A stretch of DNA of 44,769 nt from an uncultured Coriobacteriaceae bacterium (GTDB taxonomy: Bacteria; Actinomycetota; Coriobacteriia; Coriobacteriales; Atopobiaceae), in contig CADCHF010000043.1 in assembly GCA_902801175.1 (NCBI GenBank), forward strand, positions 1-44,769, written 5' to 3'. The position numbers were made by a program, and so were the translations under genes. This document shows, piece by piece, positions 24,500-37,657 of the stretch; position 1 is the first letter of the stretch, and every line of letters starts with the position of its first letter. The notes beneath the pieces were generated by a model. That model saw only the letters and a list, made by a program, of their open reading frames with translations, was not told the DNA's origin and did not search any database.

Positions 24500-25711
24500 A
24501 TGGAAGGTTTAACCAATTGGATGCAGGAGCACATTGCTCCGCTGGCTACCAAGCTGGGCCAGAACAAGTACCTTCAGGCCATTTCCGGAGGCATGATGCA
24601 CACCATGCCGCTCACCATCGGTGTGGCCCTGATCGCTATCCTCATCAACCTGCCCATTCCCGGCCTGTCTGACTTTCTCGCTTCGAGCGGGCTGACCGCG
24701 GCGGGTAACGAGGTCATCGCAGCCACCATGTCGCTGCTGGCCATCTACTGCTCGTTCCTCATTGCCTACCAGTACGCCAAGGATGACGGGATGAACCCCC
24801 TCACCGCCGGCGTCCTGTCCATGGGCGCGTTCCTCATCCTGGTGCCATCCACCATCGACATGGGCGAGGCCGGCACCATCACCGCCTTCAAGTCCAACTA
24901 CCTGGGCAGCGACGGCATCTTCGTTGCCATCATCCTCTCGATTCTGGTGGCCATGGCCTACGGCTTCCTGACCCGCAAGAACATCAAGGTAACGCTGCCC
25001 GACTCCGTGCCTCCCATGGTCTCTGATTCGCTCTCCCCAGTCTTCACCGCCATGATCATCTTCGCGGTCGTCTACCTCGTTAAGTGGGGCTTCACCTTCA
25101 CCCCGTGGGGCAACGTCTTCGACTTCATTATGCAGAACGTCGGCACCCCGCTCATGAACCTTGGCGCCACGCCGTGGTCCGTCATCATCGTCTACACCGT
25201 GGGCAACATCTTCTGGTTCTTCGGCATCCACCCCAACGCCGTCATGGGCATCTTCTATCCCATGATGCTGCTCCCGGCCCTCATGGCCAACCAGCAGGCC
25301 TATCTTGAGGGCCAGCCCCTTCCGTTCCTGATGTTCGCCCTCATCGGCAGCTGCTGCTACTTCGGCGGCCAGGGCAACACCATTGGCCTCTGCCTCGACA
25401 TGTTCACGGCTAAGTCCGAGAAGTTCAAGGCCATGCGCGGCCTCATGACCATCCCCAACATCTTCAACATCAACGAGCCGGTCATCTTCGGCGTGCCCGT
25501 GATGCTCAACCCCCCTTACAACCCCACGATTCAGCTGCCTTGGGCCATGCCCATGTTCATCTCCGCGCTGCTGACCGGCGGCCCGCTCTACATGGGCGTC
25601 GTGCTCATCTGCATGGCCGTGAGCGCCGTCCTATACTATCCCTTCTTCAAGATCGCTGACAACCAGGCGTACGAGGAGGAGCAGGCCATCGCAGCTGGTA
25701 AGGCTGAGTAG
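24500..25711 (+). CDS. celB: PTS EIIC, cellobiose (Lac) family
   Basis: The 403-aa permease opens with NWMQEHIAPLATKLGQNKYLQAISGG, has about ten transmembrane segments, the FWFFGIHPNAVMGIFYP loop and the binding loop FNINEPVIFGVPVMLNPP. AAAGGAAGGGA precedes the ATG, a leader nearly identical to that of the gene at 14568. It is the first gene of a probable operon with the ROK kinase, esterase and two GH1 enzymes, although a strong terminator separates it from them, giving lower expression of the downstream genes. No EIIA or EIIB adjoins it. Confidence 0.88.
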   Translation: MEGLTNWMQEHIAPLATKLGQNKYLQAISGGMMHTMPLTIGVALIAILINLPIPGLSDFLASSGLTAAGNEVIAATMSLLAIYCSFLIAYQYAKDDGMNPLTAGVLSMGAFLILVPSTIDMGEAGTITAFKSNYLGSDGIFVAIILSILVAMAYGFLTRKNIKVTLPDSVPPMVSDSLSPVFTAMIIFAVVYLVKWGFTFTPWGNVFDFIMQNVGTPLMNLGATPWSVIIVYTVGNIFWFFGIHPNAVMGIFYPMMLLPALMANQQAYLEGQPLPFLMFALIGSCCYFGGQGNTIGLCLDMFTAKSEKFKAMRGLMTIPNIFNINEPVIFGVPVMLNPPYNPTIQLPWAMPMFISALLTGGPLYMGVVLICMAVSAVLYYPFFKIADNQAYEEEQAIAAGKAE

Positions 25712-25746
25712 CAGCTTCGAAGGCCCCCTGCGGCCCTTCCTTCCCG

Positions 25747-25785
25747 GCGGGGCCAGGGTCGAACGCACCCTGGCCCCGCTCTTTT
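25747..25785 (+). terminator. Strong terminator after third EIIC
   Basis: GCGGGGCCAGGG and CCCTGGCCCCGC form a perfect 12-base stem with a 9-base loop followed by TCTTTT. It lies between EIIC and the kinase gene, so partial read-through may set the ratio of permease to enzymes. Confidence 0.88.
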
Positions 25786-25821
25786 AAGCACGTATCGCGC
25801 GGTGTAGACGAGGAGTGGCAC

Positions 25822-26706
25822 ATGATTCTTGCGATTGACATTGGTGGGACCTTCGTAAAGTGGGCGGTGGCCGACGGTTTGGAGCTGACAAACGCCCGTG
25901 GCAAGGTGCCTACACCGCAGGATTCCTTTGAGGAGCTGGTCGAGACCATAGCGTGTCTTGTGGGGGACCTGCCCGAGCAGCCCGAGGGCATTGCCGTGAG
26001 CCTGCCTGGAACCGTCGATGCAGCCACAGGCTTCATCGTGCAGGGAGGAGCGCTCCAGTACGCGAACGACCGCAATCTTGTCGACGCGCTGCACGAGCGC
26101 TTGGGCCTGCCCGCCTCAATCCAGAACGACGCGCGCTGTGCCGCTCTTGCCGAGCTTGCGCTGGGTGAGCTCAAGGGTTGCACGGACGGCGTGATGGTGG
26201 TCATTGGCACGGGTGTGGGCGGAGCCGTGGTGAGCGGCGGCCGCCTGGTGACTGGCGCCACCGGTGCGGCGGGCGAGCTCTCCATGCTGGCGGTTCGCCC
26301 GCTGCGCGGCGAGGGCATGGGCGGCCTGCTGGGCAACCGCGCTGGGATGCGAGGGCTGCTTGCGAAGGCGGCAGAGACCCTTGGTCGCGAGAGCCTGACG
26401 GGCGAGGAGCTAATCGCTCTGGTGAACGAGGGCGATACCCAGGCCACGGCAGCGCTCGACGATGGCCTCGCAGACCTCGCAGATGCCCTGCTCTCCCTGC
26501 AGTTCCTGCTTGATCCGCAGCGCTTTGTGATTGGTGGTGGCATCTCGGCAGACGAGACGTATATGGCGCACCTGCTCGCAGCCTACGATGCGGCCTTCGC
26601 GGCGCTGCCGTTCCCGGCACCACGTGCCGAGGTGGTGCCCGCGCGCTTCCGCAACGACGCGAACTTGCTGGGTGCCGTGGTCCATTACGGCACGGCTGCC
26701 CGATAG
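25822..26706 (+). CDS. bglK: ROK-family sugar kinase, BglK-like
   Basis: The 294-aa kinase has the ROK ATP-binding loop AIDIGGTFVKWAV (residues 4-16), SLPGTVD (sugar contact region), NDARCAALAE (catalytic Asp region) and VIGTGVGGAVV (second phosphate loop). The zinc-binding CxCGxxGCxE signature of glucokinase and N-acetylglucosamine kinase is absent, as in beta-glucoside kinase BglK-type proteins. It may phosphorylate glucose released by GH1 action or beta-glucosides at O6. GAGGAG precedes the start. The esterase gene follows after 45 bases. Confidence 0.84.
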   Translation: MILAIDIGGTFVKWAVADGLELTNARGKVPTPQDSFEELVETIACLVGDLPEQPEGIAVSLPGTVDAATGFIVQGGALQYANDRNLVDALHERLGLPASIQNDARCAALAELALGELKGCTDGVMVVIGTGVGGAVVSGGRLVTGATGAAGELSMLAVRPLRGEGMGGLLGNRAGMRGLLAKAAETLGRESLTGEELIALVNEGDTQATAALDDGLADLADALLSLQFLLDPQRFVIGGGISADETYMAHLLAAYDAAFAALPFPAPRAEVVPARFRNDANLLGAVVHYGTAAR

Positions 26707-26751
26707 ACGATTGACTTCAGCGCCCGTGCGGCGCAAGAAAGGGGATGCATC

Positions 26752-29090
<2,339 letters not shown>

Positions 29091-29107
29091 CGTCCTCATA
29101 CGAAAAG

Positions 29108-30668
<1,561 letters not shown>

Positions 30669-30710
30669 GGCTACGTCTTTGTCCTACGGTGGACGGATAA
30701 TGCGATAGAC

Positions 30711-30755
30711 AAAAGGGCGTCCGGGTGAGAAAGCGTAGCTCCGGCGCCCTCTTTT
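30711..30755 (+). terminator. Terminator after GH1 operon
   Basis: AAAAGGGCG-CCGG pairs with CCGG-GCCCTCTTTT with a small bulge and a loop of about 16 bases. Confidence 0.75.
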
Positions 30756-30794
30756 CATAGACGGATGCTGCGGCATCGCATCGTGGCCAAGCAA

Positions 30795-30955
30795 TTAGTT
30801 ACCACACAACCGATCTATGTTTGCCGTCAACTGGCCTTATTCCAAAATCGATTGCGTGTATGGTAACTGTGAATTTTACACAGTTACCATACACGGAAAT
30901 AGAAATGGAATAACCGCAGGATTCTGAAGTGAAGTGTCCGTTGTCTGGTAACTAA
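30795..30955. mobile_element. MITE-like TGGTAACT element, copy 2
   Basis: This 161-base copy has the same ends as the one at 23278 (TTAGTTACCACACAAC; GTTGTCTGGTAACTAA) and, with two flanking bases, AATT at both outer edges. The central hairpin at 30855-30895 reads GTGTATGGTAACTGTG/CACAGTTACCATACAC; relative to copy 1 the change C to A in one arm is matched by G to T in the other. It has a 12-base insertion before ATAACCGCAGGATTC. It occupies most of the 412-base gap between the GH1 operon and the flavoenzyme gene, where no gene was seen. Confidence 0.8.
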
Positions 30956-31080
30956 TTCCAGAGGAAGGGATGTCCCTTCACGCCCGTTCCCCCGTTTGGC
31001 TAGCTCGAACGCGAACTCATGTCAGCAGCGATCGATTGAGCTGAGGTAAAACAGTTATGAATACAAGGAGAGGAGCAATT

Positions 31081-33033
31081 ATGCAGCGACAGTACCCCCA
31101 TCTGAGCAGTCCTATCACTATCGGCCGCACTACCTTCCGCAACCGAATGTTCTCGGCGCCCATGGGCGGCACCGACATAGCCAACGACGGCTGCATAGGT
31201 CCAAAGTCCACCGCCTTCTACGAGCTGCGCGGCAAGGGTGGCGCGGCGGCGGTCACCGTGAGCGAGCTCATGGTGCATCCTGCTACCGATGGCAGCCATG
31301 CCTACCATCTGGACGAGAGCATCCTCAACTCGCTGGCCTGCGCGACATATACCGCAGATGCGATTCGCCGGCATGGTGCTATTCCCTCGCTGGAGCTCTC
31401 GCACTCTGGTCAGTTTGCCGGAACGTACATGACCGACAAGTCAAAGCAGCACGGTCTTGCTCAGTGGGGTCCGAGCGACGGCGTCCGCGCCGACGGCGTT
31501 CCCGTGCGTGCGCTTACCCACGACATGATCGACGAGATCGTGGAGGCATACGGGCACGTGGCGGGCCTCGCCAAGCGGGCGGGCTTTGAGATGCTCATGG
31601 TTCACGGAGGTCACGGCTGGCTCATCAACCAGTTTTTAAGCCCGCTCTTCAACCACCGCACCGACGAGTACGGTGGAAGCCTCGAGAACCGCTGCCGCTT
31701 TGCAATCCGCGTGCTCACGGCCGTGCGCGAGGCAGTGGGACCGTTCTTCCCCATAGAGTTCCGCCTGAGTGGTGCCGAGTTCTGCGAGGGCGGCTACGAC
31801 GTGGACGAGGGCGTGCGCATCGCGCAGCAGCTCGAGCCCTACATCGACCTCCTGCACGTGAGCGCCGGCACCTACCAAAAGACCTTTGGCATCACGCACC
31901 CCTCCATGTTTGAGGAGCATGGGCGCAACGTCTTTCTCGCAGCTGAAATAAAGAAGCACGTGAAGGTGCCCGTTGCCACACTTGGCGGTCTCAACGACCC
32001 CGCACAGATGGAGGAGATCATTGCCTCCGGCAAGGCCGACGTGGTCTACATGGGCCGCGCGCTGCTCGCCGACCCATACCTGCCGCGCAAGGTGGTGGAG
32101 AACCGTCCCGAGGATATCGTGCGTTGCCTGCGCTGCTTCACCTGCATGGCCGAGCGTGCCGCCACAAGCACGCGCCGCTGCACCGTCAACCCCATCATCG
32201 GCCGCGAGATGGAGGGCGACGAGGTCATCCCCGTGGCACCCGAGCGTCGCAAGCGCGTGGTGGTGGCAGGCGGTGGCCCTGGCGGCCTCTACGCCGCATG
32301 GACAGCCGCGCGCCGTGGGCACGATGTCATCCTGCTTGAGAAGGAAGACCAGCTGGGCGGCATCCTCAAGAGCGAGCAGGCACTGCCCTTCAAGCACGAG
32401 ATGTTTGAGCTGACCGGCACGTACGAGCGCTTCTGCCGCCAGGCGGGCGTGGACATCCGCCTCTCTACCGAGGCGACGCCGGAGCTGGTGGAGGAGCTTA
32501 GTGCCGATGCGCTCATCATCGCGGTGGGCTCCGAACCGCTCGTGCCGCCCATCCCAGGGCTCGACGGAGCCAACGTGGTCGTGGTCAACAACTACTACCT
32601 CGAGAAGGACAAGGTGAGCGACGAGGTCGTGGTCATGGGCGGCGGCCTGGCCGGCTGCGAGTGCGCCGTGCACCTGGCACAGGAGGGCAAGCGCGTGAGT
32701 CTGGTGGAGATGCGCGACGCGCTGGCGCCCGACGCTAACGTGCGACATCGCCCGCTGCTCATGGCGCAGATTGACAAGCTGGGCATCGACGTGCGGCTCG
32801 GTCACCAGGCGCTTTCCGTCGGCGCCGACGGCGTCACCTGCAAGATGGGAGAGGGCGAGGTGCTGGTGCCAGGCACCACGGTCATCTGCGCCCTTGGCCA
32901 GCGCTCGCGTACCGCCACGGTGCAGGCGTTGCAGGACGCGGCACCCTTCGTGCGGGTGATTGGTGATGCGGCTCGTGTGAGCACCATTACCAACGCCGTG
33001 TACTGGGGCTATCACGCCGCGCTCGATATCTAG
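31081..33033 (+). CDS. NADH:flavin oxidoreductase, dienoyl-CoA reductase type
   Basis: The 650-aa protein combines an N-terminal Old Yellow Enzyme TIM barrel (residues ~1-345: IGRTTFRNRMFSAPMG, MVHGGHGWLINQFLSP, YGGSLENRCRF, VYMGRALLADP), a [4Fe-4S] site (CLRCFTC then C eleven residues on) and a C-terminal FAD/NAD(P)H domain (RVVVAGGGPGGLYAAW and VVMGGGLAGCECAVHLA). This is the domain set of 2,4-dienoyl-CoA reductase, trimethylamine dehydrogenase and gut bile-acid or flavonoid reductases. AGGAGAGGAGC precedes the ATG. It follows a MITE-like element. The substrate could be a dietary enone or a plant aglycone, given the glycosidases next door; this is inference. Confidence 0.88.
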   Translation: MQRQYPHLSSPITIGRTTFRNRMFSAPMGGTDIANDGCIGPKSTAFYELRGKGGAAAVTVSELMVHPATDGSHAYHLDESILNSLACATYTADAIRRHGAIPSLELSHSGQFAGTYMTDKSKQHGLAQWGPSDGVRADGVPVRALTHDMIDEIVEAYGHVAGLAKRAGFEMLMVHGGHGWLINQFLSPLFNHRTDEYGGSLENRCRFAIRVLTAVREAVGPFFPIEFRLSGAEFCEGGYDVDEGVRIAQQLEPYIDLLHVSAGTYQKTFGITHPSMFEEHGRNVFLAAEIKKHVKVPVATLGGLNDPAQMEEIIASGKADVVYMGRALLADPYLPRKVVENRPEDIVRCLRCFTCMAERAATSTRRCTVNPIIGREMEGDEVIPVAPERRKRVVVAGGGPGGLYAAWTAARRGHDVILLEKEDQLGGILKSEQALPFKHEMFELTGTYERFCRQAGVDIRLSTEATPELVEELSADALIIAVGSEPLVPPIPGLDGANVVVVNNYYLEKDKVSDEVVVMGGGLAGCECAVHLAQEGKRVSLVEMRDALAPDANVRHRPLLMAQIDKLGIDVRLGHQALSVGADGVTCKMGEGEVLVPGTTVICALGQRSRTATVQALQDAAPFVRVIGDAARVSTITNAVYWGYHAALDI

Positions 33034-33086
33034 CGCCTGATGGACTGAGAGATTGTTCCAAACAGTCGGCCGTCGTAGGTAGAGAA

Positions 33087-33120
33087 GAGCCCACCGCAGA
33101 GCCTGGCTCGCGGTGGGCTC
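33087..33120 (+). terminator. Hairpin after flavoenzyme gene
   Basis: GAGCCCACCGC and GCGGTGGGCTC form a perfect 11-base stem with a 12-base loop followed by GTTGTG; the T-rich tail is poor but the stem is strong. Confidence 0.65.
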
Positions 33121-33256
33121 GTTGTGTAGAGATGGGACCTCGGCGGTCGACCATCGTTCTGGGTCGCATGCCGAGAAGTGCGCTGGCATAAGGTGAGGCT
33201 TGATACGATGAACGCCAGACCACGCAAGCTTGCAGACGTAAGAGAAGGGAAGCCCC

Positions 33257-34087
33257 ATGGCGCTCATCCAGGTCAACTACCTCAGCAAGGTCCTCTTCCG
33301 CACCGTGCCCGTCAACGTGATCCTGCCCACGGACAAGATCAGCTTCGAGACGCTGGACTATCAGAGCGCGCCCGAGGGCGGCTACCCCACGCTCTATCTG
33401 CTGCACGGCCTGCTGGGCAACTACACCGACTGGGTGAGCGGCACGCGCGTACAGCGCTGGGCCGAGGACGCGGGACTCGCCGTGGTCATGCCCTCGGGCG
33501 ACAACTCCTTCTACATCCCCGGGCTGGCAGCCAACTCCGACTATGGCGCGTTTGTGGGCGAGGAGCTTCCGCGCGTGATGCGTAGCATGTTCCCGCTCTC
33601 GCCCCGCCGCGAGGACACCTTCATCGCCGGCCTCTCCATGGGCGGCTTCGGGACGCTGCGTAACGGAATGAAGTATGCCGAGACCTTCTCGCGTCTCGCG
33701 GCCTTCTCCAGCGGCATCCACTTCTTCGACCCGAACTTCGAGTCGCTCGCGGGAGAGGAGAGCGTCTTTGGCGACCTCGCCGAGGCGGCAAAGACCGACA
33801 AGAGCCACTACGTGGTCTTTGAGCAGCTCAAGGCCCGTGTGGCTGCGGGCGAGGTTGAGGAGCCAGAGTTCTGGATGAGCTGCGGGACCGAAGACTCGCT
33901 GATGCCTGTGAACCTCAAGTTCCGCGACATGCTGATTGAAGCGGGCTTTGATGTCACGTGGGACGAGGAGCCGCGCGGACACGACTGGGACTTCTGGGAC
34001 AGCCAGATCAAGAAGGTCATCGACTGGCTGCCACTGGGCGAGGCCGACGCGACGCTCGGCAGCGGCAACGTTGCTAAGGACTTCTAA
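33257..34087 (+). CDS. Esterase D/tributyrin esterase family hydrolase
   Basis: The 276-aa protein belongs to the esterase D/feruloyl-esterase-like family. LYLLHGLLGNYTDW (residues ~44-57) forms the oxyanion region, the nucleophile Ser is in AGLSMGGFGTLR near residue 125, the Asp in CGTEDSLMP and the His in RGHDWDFW. Relatives include S-formylglutathione hydrolase, tributyrin esterase and cinnamoyl esterases. AGAGAAGGGA precedes the ATG. Placed between the flavoenzyme and the GH2 gene, it may cleave acyl or phenolic esters from plant glycans or glycosides. Confidence 0.84.
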   Translation: MALIQVNYLSKVLFRTVPVNVILPTDKISFETLDYQSAPEGGYPTLYLLHGLLGNYTDWVSGTRVQRWAEDAGLAVVMPSGDNSFYIPGLAANSDYGAFVGEELPRVMRSMFPLSPRREDTFIAGLSMGGFGTLRNGMKYAETFSRLAAFSSGIHFFDPNFESLAGEESVFGDLAEAAKTDKSHYVVFEQLKARVAAGEVEEPEFWMSCGTEDSLMPVNLKFRDMLIEAGFDVTWDEEPRGHDWDFWDSQIKKVIDWLPLGEADATLGSGNVAKDF

Positions 34088-34140
34088 CGTCGTAGCGTGG
34101 GGCAACGGCGGCCGTGCCAGCCTGCTCTCAAGTCCAGTGT

Positions 34141-34166
34141 ACATGCACGCATGTGTATTCAATACA
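34141..34166. promoter_or_regulatory. Twin palindromes upstream of GH2 gene
   Basis: ACATGC-AC-GCATGT (34141-34154) and TGTATT-C-AATACA (34154-34166) are perfect palindromes that touch each other 48 bases before the GH2 start. They are likely operator sites, but no cognate regulator lies nearby. Confidence 0.55.
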
Positions 34167-34213
34167 ATTGATGGCGCATACCAACAATCCAATACTGCTC
34201 AGGAGACCCCATC

Positions 34214-36484
34214 ATGAAGCGCATCTCTCTCAACGATGACTGGTACGTCTACCCGCGCGACGACGCGTTTTCGCTGGTTACGGCTATCCCCGATGACGCC
34301 GTGCATACGAGCGTGCCCTATGATGCGCTCTGGCACGAGGGTCCGCAGGCGGATAGCGTGAACGGCGGGCGCACCAGCTACTTTGATGGGCAGGTCTACT
34401 ACTACCAGCGCGAGCTGGTGTTGGACCCTGCCATGCGCGACATGCGCCTGCTGCTCAAGTTTGAGGCCATCTTCTCCAAGTCGTTTGTGTATGTGAACGG
34501 CTCGCAGGTGGGCTGTGGCGACTTTGGCTATGCAAGCCTGACCTGCGACATCACCAGCTATGTGCACTGGGACGCCCCCAACACGCTGCTCGTGGTGTGC
34601 AAGACCGACCTCCTCAGTTCGCGCTGGTACATGGGCTGCGGCATCGTACGGCCCGTGTGGCTCATGTACGGCCCGCTGGTGCACACGGAGCCGGACAGCA
34701 TCTGGCTCACCACGCAGGAGCTCACGCCCGGGGGCGGTGCACGCGTGCGCCTGAGGGCCACGCTGCGCAACCTCACCGCACGCGCGCAGAATGTGGACGT
34801 GTGCCTGCGGCTCTTCGACGATGACGGCAGCGATGTGCTGCGCGAGACCTTCCCCGTGCGGCTGGGCGAGCGTTACGAGCTGGACCGCTACCTCTACCTG
34901 CGCAACATCCGCCCCTGGAGCGAAGATGACCCGCACTGGTATTGGATCGAGCTCGTGGTGGGTGAGGACGTGGCACACACACGCTGCGGCCTGCGCACCG
35001 AGAGCTGGGACCCCGAGCGAGGCTTGCTCATCAACGGCAAGTCGGTGCTGCTGCGCGGAGCTTGCATCCATCACGACGAGGGCATCTTAGGTGGCGTGGC
35101 ACAGAAGGAGTTTGAACTCTGGCGGGTGGCGAGGCTCAAGGAGGCCGGCTTCAACGCCATCCGGAGCGCCCACAACCATGCCTCGCAGGAGCTGCTCGAC
35201 GCCTGCGACAAGCTGGGCGTCTACGTGCTCGACGAGGTTTGCGACATGTGGACCAAGCCCAAGGGCTTTGGCGACTTTGCGCAGTACTTTCCCCGCTCCT
35301 GGCGCGACGTGGTGGACAACATGGTTCGCGAGGACCGCTTCCATGCGTGCGTGGTGGGCTATTCCACGGGCAACGAGATCAGCGACATCAACACCGAGCA
35401 TGGATTTGAGGTCGCCCATGACCTCTACCAGCGCATTCACGAGCTGGACAGCACGCGCTTTGTGACCAACGGCATCAACGGCGCCTTTGCGGCGGGCGAG
35501 GAGGTCGCCGACATCGCGGCCGACCTCACGGGGCGCCCGCGCGAGGACTTTTTGACCGGCGACGTCAACCAGTTTATGGGGCTCATGGCCACGCGCATGG
35601 CCGACATCACGCGGCATCCGGTGGTGTCGCGCGTGCTGGAGCGGCTGGATGCGTCGGTTGACGTGCAGGGCTACAACTACATGACGGCTCGCTATGCGGC
35701 CGACGCCGATCGTTATCCCCAGCGCGTGATGTTGGGCACCGAGACCTACCCGCGCCAGGTGGCGGAGAACCGGGAGCTCATCGAGCGGCTGCCGGCTGTC
35801 ATTGGCGAGTTCACCTGGACGGGCTGGGACTACATTGGCGAGCTGGGGAGCACTCCCTATCCTGCGTGGCAGAATACCGCCGGCGACCTGGATGCCTTTG
35901 GCTTCCGTCGGCCCGTCTCGTACTGGCGCGAGATTGTGTTTGGCCTGCGCACGCAGCCGTATCTGGCAGTGCGTCCTCCCGAGGCGCACGGGACGCCGCG
36001 CATGTTTGGGCCATGGAAGTTCACCGACGCCGTGGCAAGCTGGACGTGGGACGTGGAGCCTGGCACGCCGATGACGGTTGAGGTGTATGCGCCAGATGGT
36101 GAGGTGGAGCTGCTGTTGAACGGCCGCACTGTTGGTCGCGCGCAGACGAGCGAGTGCTATGCGCTCTTTGAGGTGCCCTACGAGGCTGGAACGCTCGAGG
36201 CTGTGACCGCGGCGGGGGAGCGCTTGACGCTTTCTACCGTGGATGCGGCAACGGCTCAGGTAGTGTGTGAGGACACCGCCTATGGCGACTGGCTGTTCTC
36301 GCAGCTGCATGTTGAGGACGCTGCGGGTACGTGGCTGCTCGACAGCGGGCAGTCGCACGACTGCGCTCGCGAGGGCTACGAGCTGGTTGCTGCGGGCTCG
36401 AGCGCGATGTCGCCCGCGAGCTATGGCCGCGACTCGGTGCGTCTGGGCGAGCAAGGTGCGCTGGTGGTGTATCGGAAGCGCTAG
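34214..36484 (+). CDS. Glycoside hydrolase family 2 protein
   Basis: The 756-aa protein has the GH2 order: jelly-roll sugar-binding domain (residues ~1-165, YYYQRELVL ... FVYVNGSQVG), immunoglobulin-like domain (~170-265), TIM barrel (~270-560, KSVLLRGACIHHDEGILG, NAIRSAHNHAS) and a C-terminal Ig-like domain of DUF4982 type. The acid/base Glu is in YSTGNEIS and the nucleophile Glu in LGTETYPR. There is no signal peptide, so it acts in the cytoplasm. GH2 includes beta-galactosidase, beta-glucuronidase and beta-mannosidase; this architecture is most like beta-galactosidase-type enzymes. GAGGA-like AGGAGAC precedes the ATG. It converges with the radical SAM gene. Confidence 0.86.
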   Translation: MKRISLNDDWYVYPRDDAFSLVTAIPDDAVHTSVPYDALWHEGPQADSVNGGRTSYFDGQVYYYQRELVLDPAMRDMRLLLKFEAIFSKSFVYVNGSQVGCGDFGYASLTCDITSYVHWDAPNTLLVVCKTDLLSSRWYMGCGIVRPVWLMYGPLVHTEPDSIWLTTQELTPGGGARVRLRATLRNLTARAQNVDVCLRLFDDDGSDVLRETFPVRLGERYELDRYLYLRNIRPWSEDDPHWYWIELVVGEDVAHTRCGLRTESWDPERGLLINGKSVLLRGACIHHDEGILGGVAQKEFELWRVARLKEAGFNAIRSAHNHASQELLDACDKLGVYVLDEVCDMWTKPKGFGDFAQYFPRSWRDVVDNMVREDRFHACVVGYSTGNEISDINTEHGFEVAHDLYQRIHELDSTRFVTNGINGAFAAGEEVADIAADLTGRPREDFLTGDVNQFMGLMATRMADITRHPVVSRVLERLDASVDVQGYNYMTARYAADADRYPQRVMLGTETYPRQVAENRELIERLPAVIGEFTWTGWDYIGELGSTPYPAWQNTAGDLDAFGFRRPVSYWREIVFGLRTQPYLAVRPPEAHGTPRMFGPWKFTDAVASWTWDVEPGTPMTVEVYAPDGEVELLLNGRTVGRAQTSECYALFEVPYEAGTLEAVTAAGERLTLSTVDAATAQVVCEDTAYGDWLFSQLHVEDAAGTWLLDSGQSHDCAREGYELVAAGSSAMSPASYGRDSVRLGEQGALVVYRKR

Positions 36485-36583
36485 CGAGGCTTAGCACCTT
36501 GGCGGGAGCTGACAGCTCCTGCAAGATGTCTTTTCTGATCAAACGGAGCAGTTCCTGGGTGGGTTGCCCGCCCGGGCTCGCTC

Positions 36584-37657
36584 CTAGAAGAGCGTCCCCT
36601 TGAGGCAGACCATGGGGCGGTCGCGGTTGTAGTCCCAGCTGTGGTGGGCGTCGCCGCGGCAAAAGCGCACATGCTCGCAGCTCTGGCATTCCGCGCACGA
36701 GTCCGAGAGGTCGTGGCGGAAGAGCTCGAAGCGCTGCTCCCACACGTCGCGCAGGCGATCGCGACGGATGTTGCCCTGGATGGTCTCCGGCCGCCGCTCG
36801 ATGTCCAGGCAGGCGCCAATGTCGCCGTTGGCCATCACGCTTGCGGTATACACGCCTGCGTTGCAGAGCCAGTACCACTCCCGCACCTCGGCCTCATAGT
36901 CAAGCCCCAGATAGTGGCTGCATCCGTATTCCAGCGGGTAGCCTGCAGCACGCTTCTCGCGGATATAGTCGAAGAGCCGCACATAGTCCTCGCGCGTGAG
37001 CATGAGGTCGGGGTGCAGCAGGGCCCTGCCGATGGGCTCGAGGTTGATGACGCGCCACGAGTCGATGTCGATTCCGTCCATGATCTTGAAGAGCTCGTCG
37101 AGCTCCTCGATGTTGCGGTGATTGACGACGGTTGTGACCTGCACCGCATGGAAGGTGCCCATGTCCAGCAGGTTCTGGATGCCCGCCATAGCGCGGTCGT
37201 AGCCACCCGCAAGCCCGCGCAGACGGTCGTGCGTCTCGCGCAGGCCATCGATCGAGACCGAGATGGTGCCCATGCCCACCTCTGCAAGACGCCGTGCAAC
37301 CTCCGGTGTGATGAGCGTGGCGTTGCTCGTCATGCCCCAGCAAAAGCCCTGCTCGTGCGCATAGCCCATGATGTCGAAGAAGTCGCGGTTGAGAAGCGGC
37401 TCGCCGCCGGTGATGCAGAGTTGGATGCGGCTTGTGCCAAAGTCGGCCTTCACCTGATCGATCAGAGCTAGCCATTCCTCGCGCGAAAGCTCGTCACCGC
37501 GTGCGGTGGTGCAGGAGCTTCCGCAATGAAAGCATCGCTCGTTGCATTGCAGCGTGAGCTCAAAGAAGAGTTTGCGCAGGTCGGGCTTGCGATAGAGCGT
37601 GCGGGTGTAGTCTGCGAGCTGCCTCAAATGGGTGCGCTTGACGTCTTGGATGCTCAT
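36584..37657 (-). CDS. Radical SAM/SPASM maturase, lipoprotein-associated
   Basis: The 357-aa enzyme has the radical SAM motif CNERCFHC (Cys38, 42, 45), the ITGGEPLLNRDF segment and ISVSIDGLRETHDRLRG of the barrel, and a full C-terminal SPASM domain (LCNAG ... NGDIGACLD ... CAECQSCEHVRFC ... MVC) binding two extra clusters, as in peptide-modifying maturases. The start ELTLQCNERCFHCGSSC resembles enzymes of the rSAM/lipoprotein system. Its ATG overlaps the stop of the upstream lipoprotein gene by one base, so the two are made together. The likely role is modifying the VYGPP-repeat lipoprotein before Tat export, probably at Tyr or nearby residues; that part is inference. Confidence 0.87.
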   Translation of the reverse strand: MSIQDVKRTHLRQLADYTRTLYRKPDLRKLFFELTLQCNERCFHCGSSCTTARGDELSREEWLALIDQVKADFGTSRIQLCITGGEPLLNRDFFDIMGYAHEQGFCWGMTSNATLITPEVARRLAEVGMGTISVSIDGLRETHDRLRGLAGGYDRAMAGIQNLLDMGTFHAVQVTTVVNHRNIEELDELFKIMDGIDIDSWRVINLEPIGRALLHPDLMLTREDYVRLFDYIREKRAAGYPLEYGCSHYLGLDYEAEVREWYWLCNAGVYTASVMANGDIGACLDIERRPETIQGNIRRDRLRDVWEQRFELFRHDLSDSCAECQSCEHVRFCRGDAHHSWDYNRDRPMVCLKGTLF

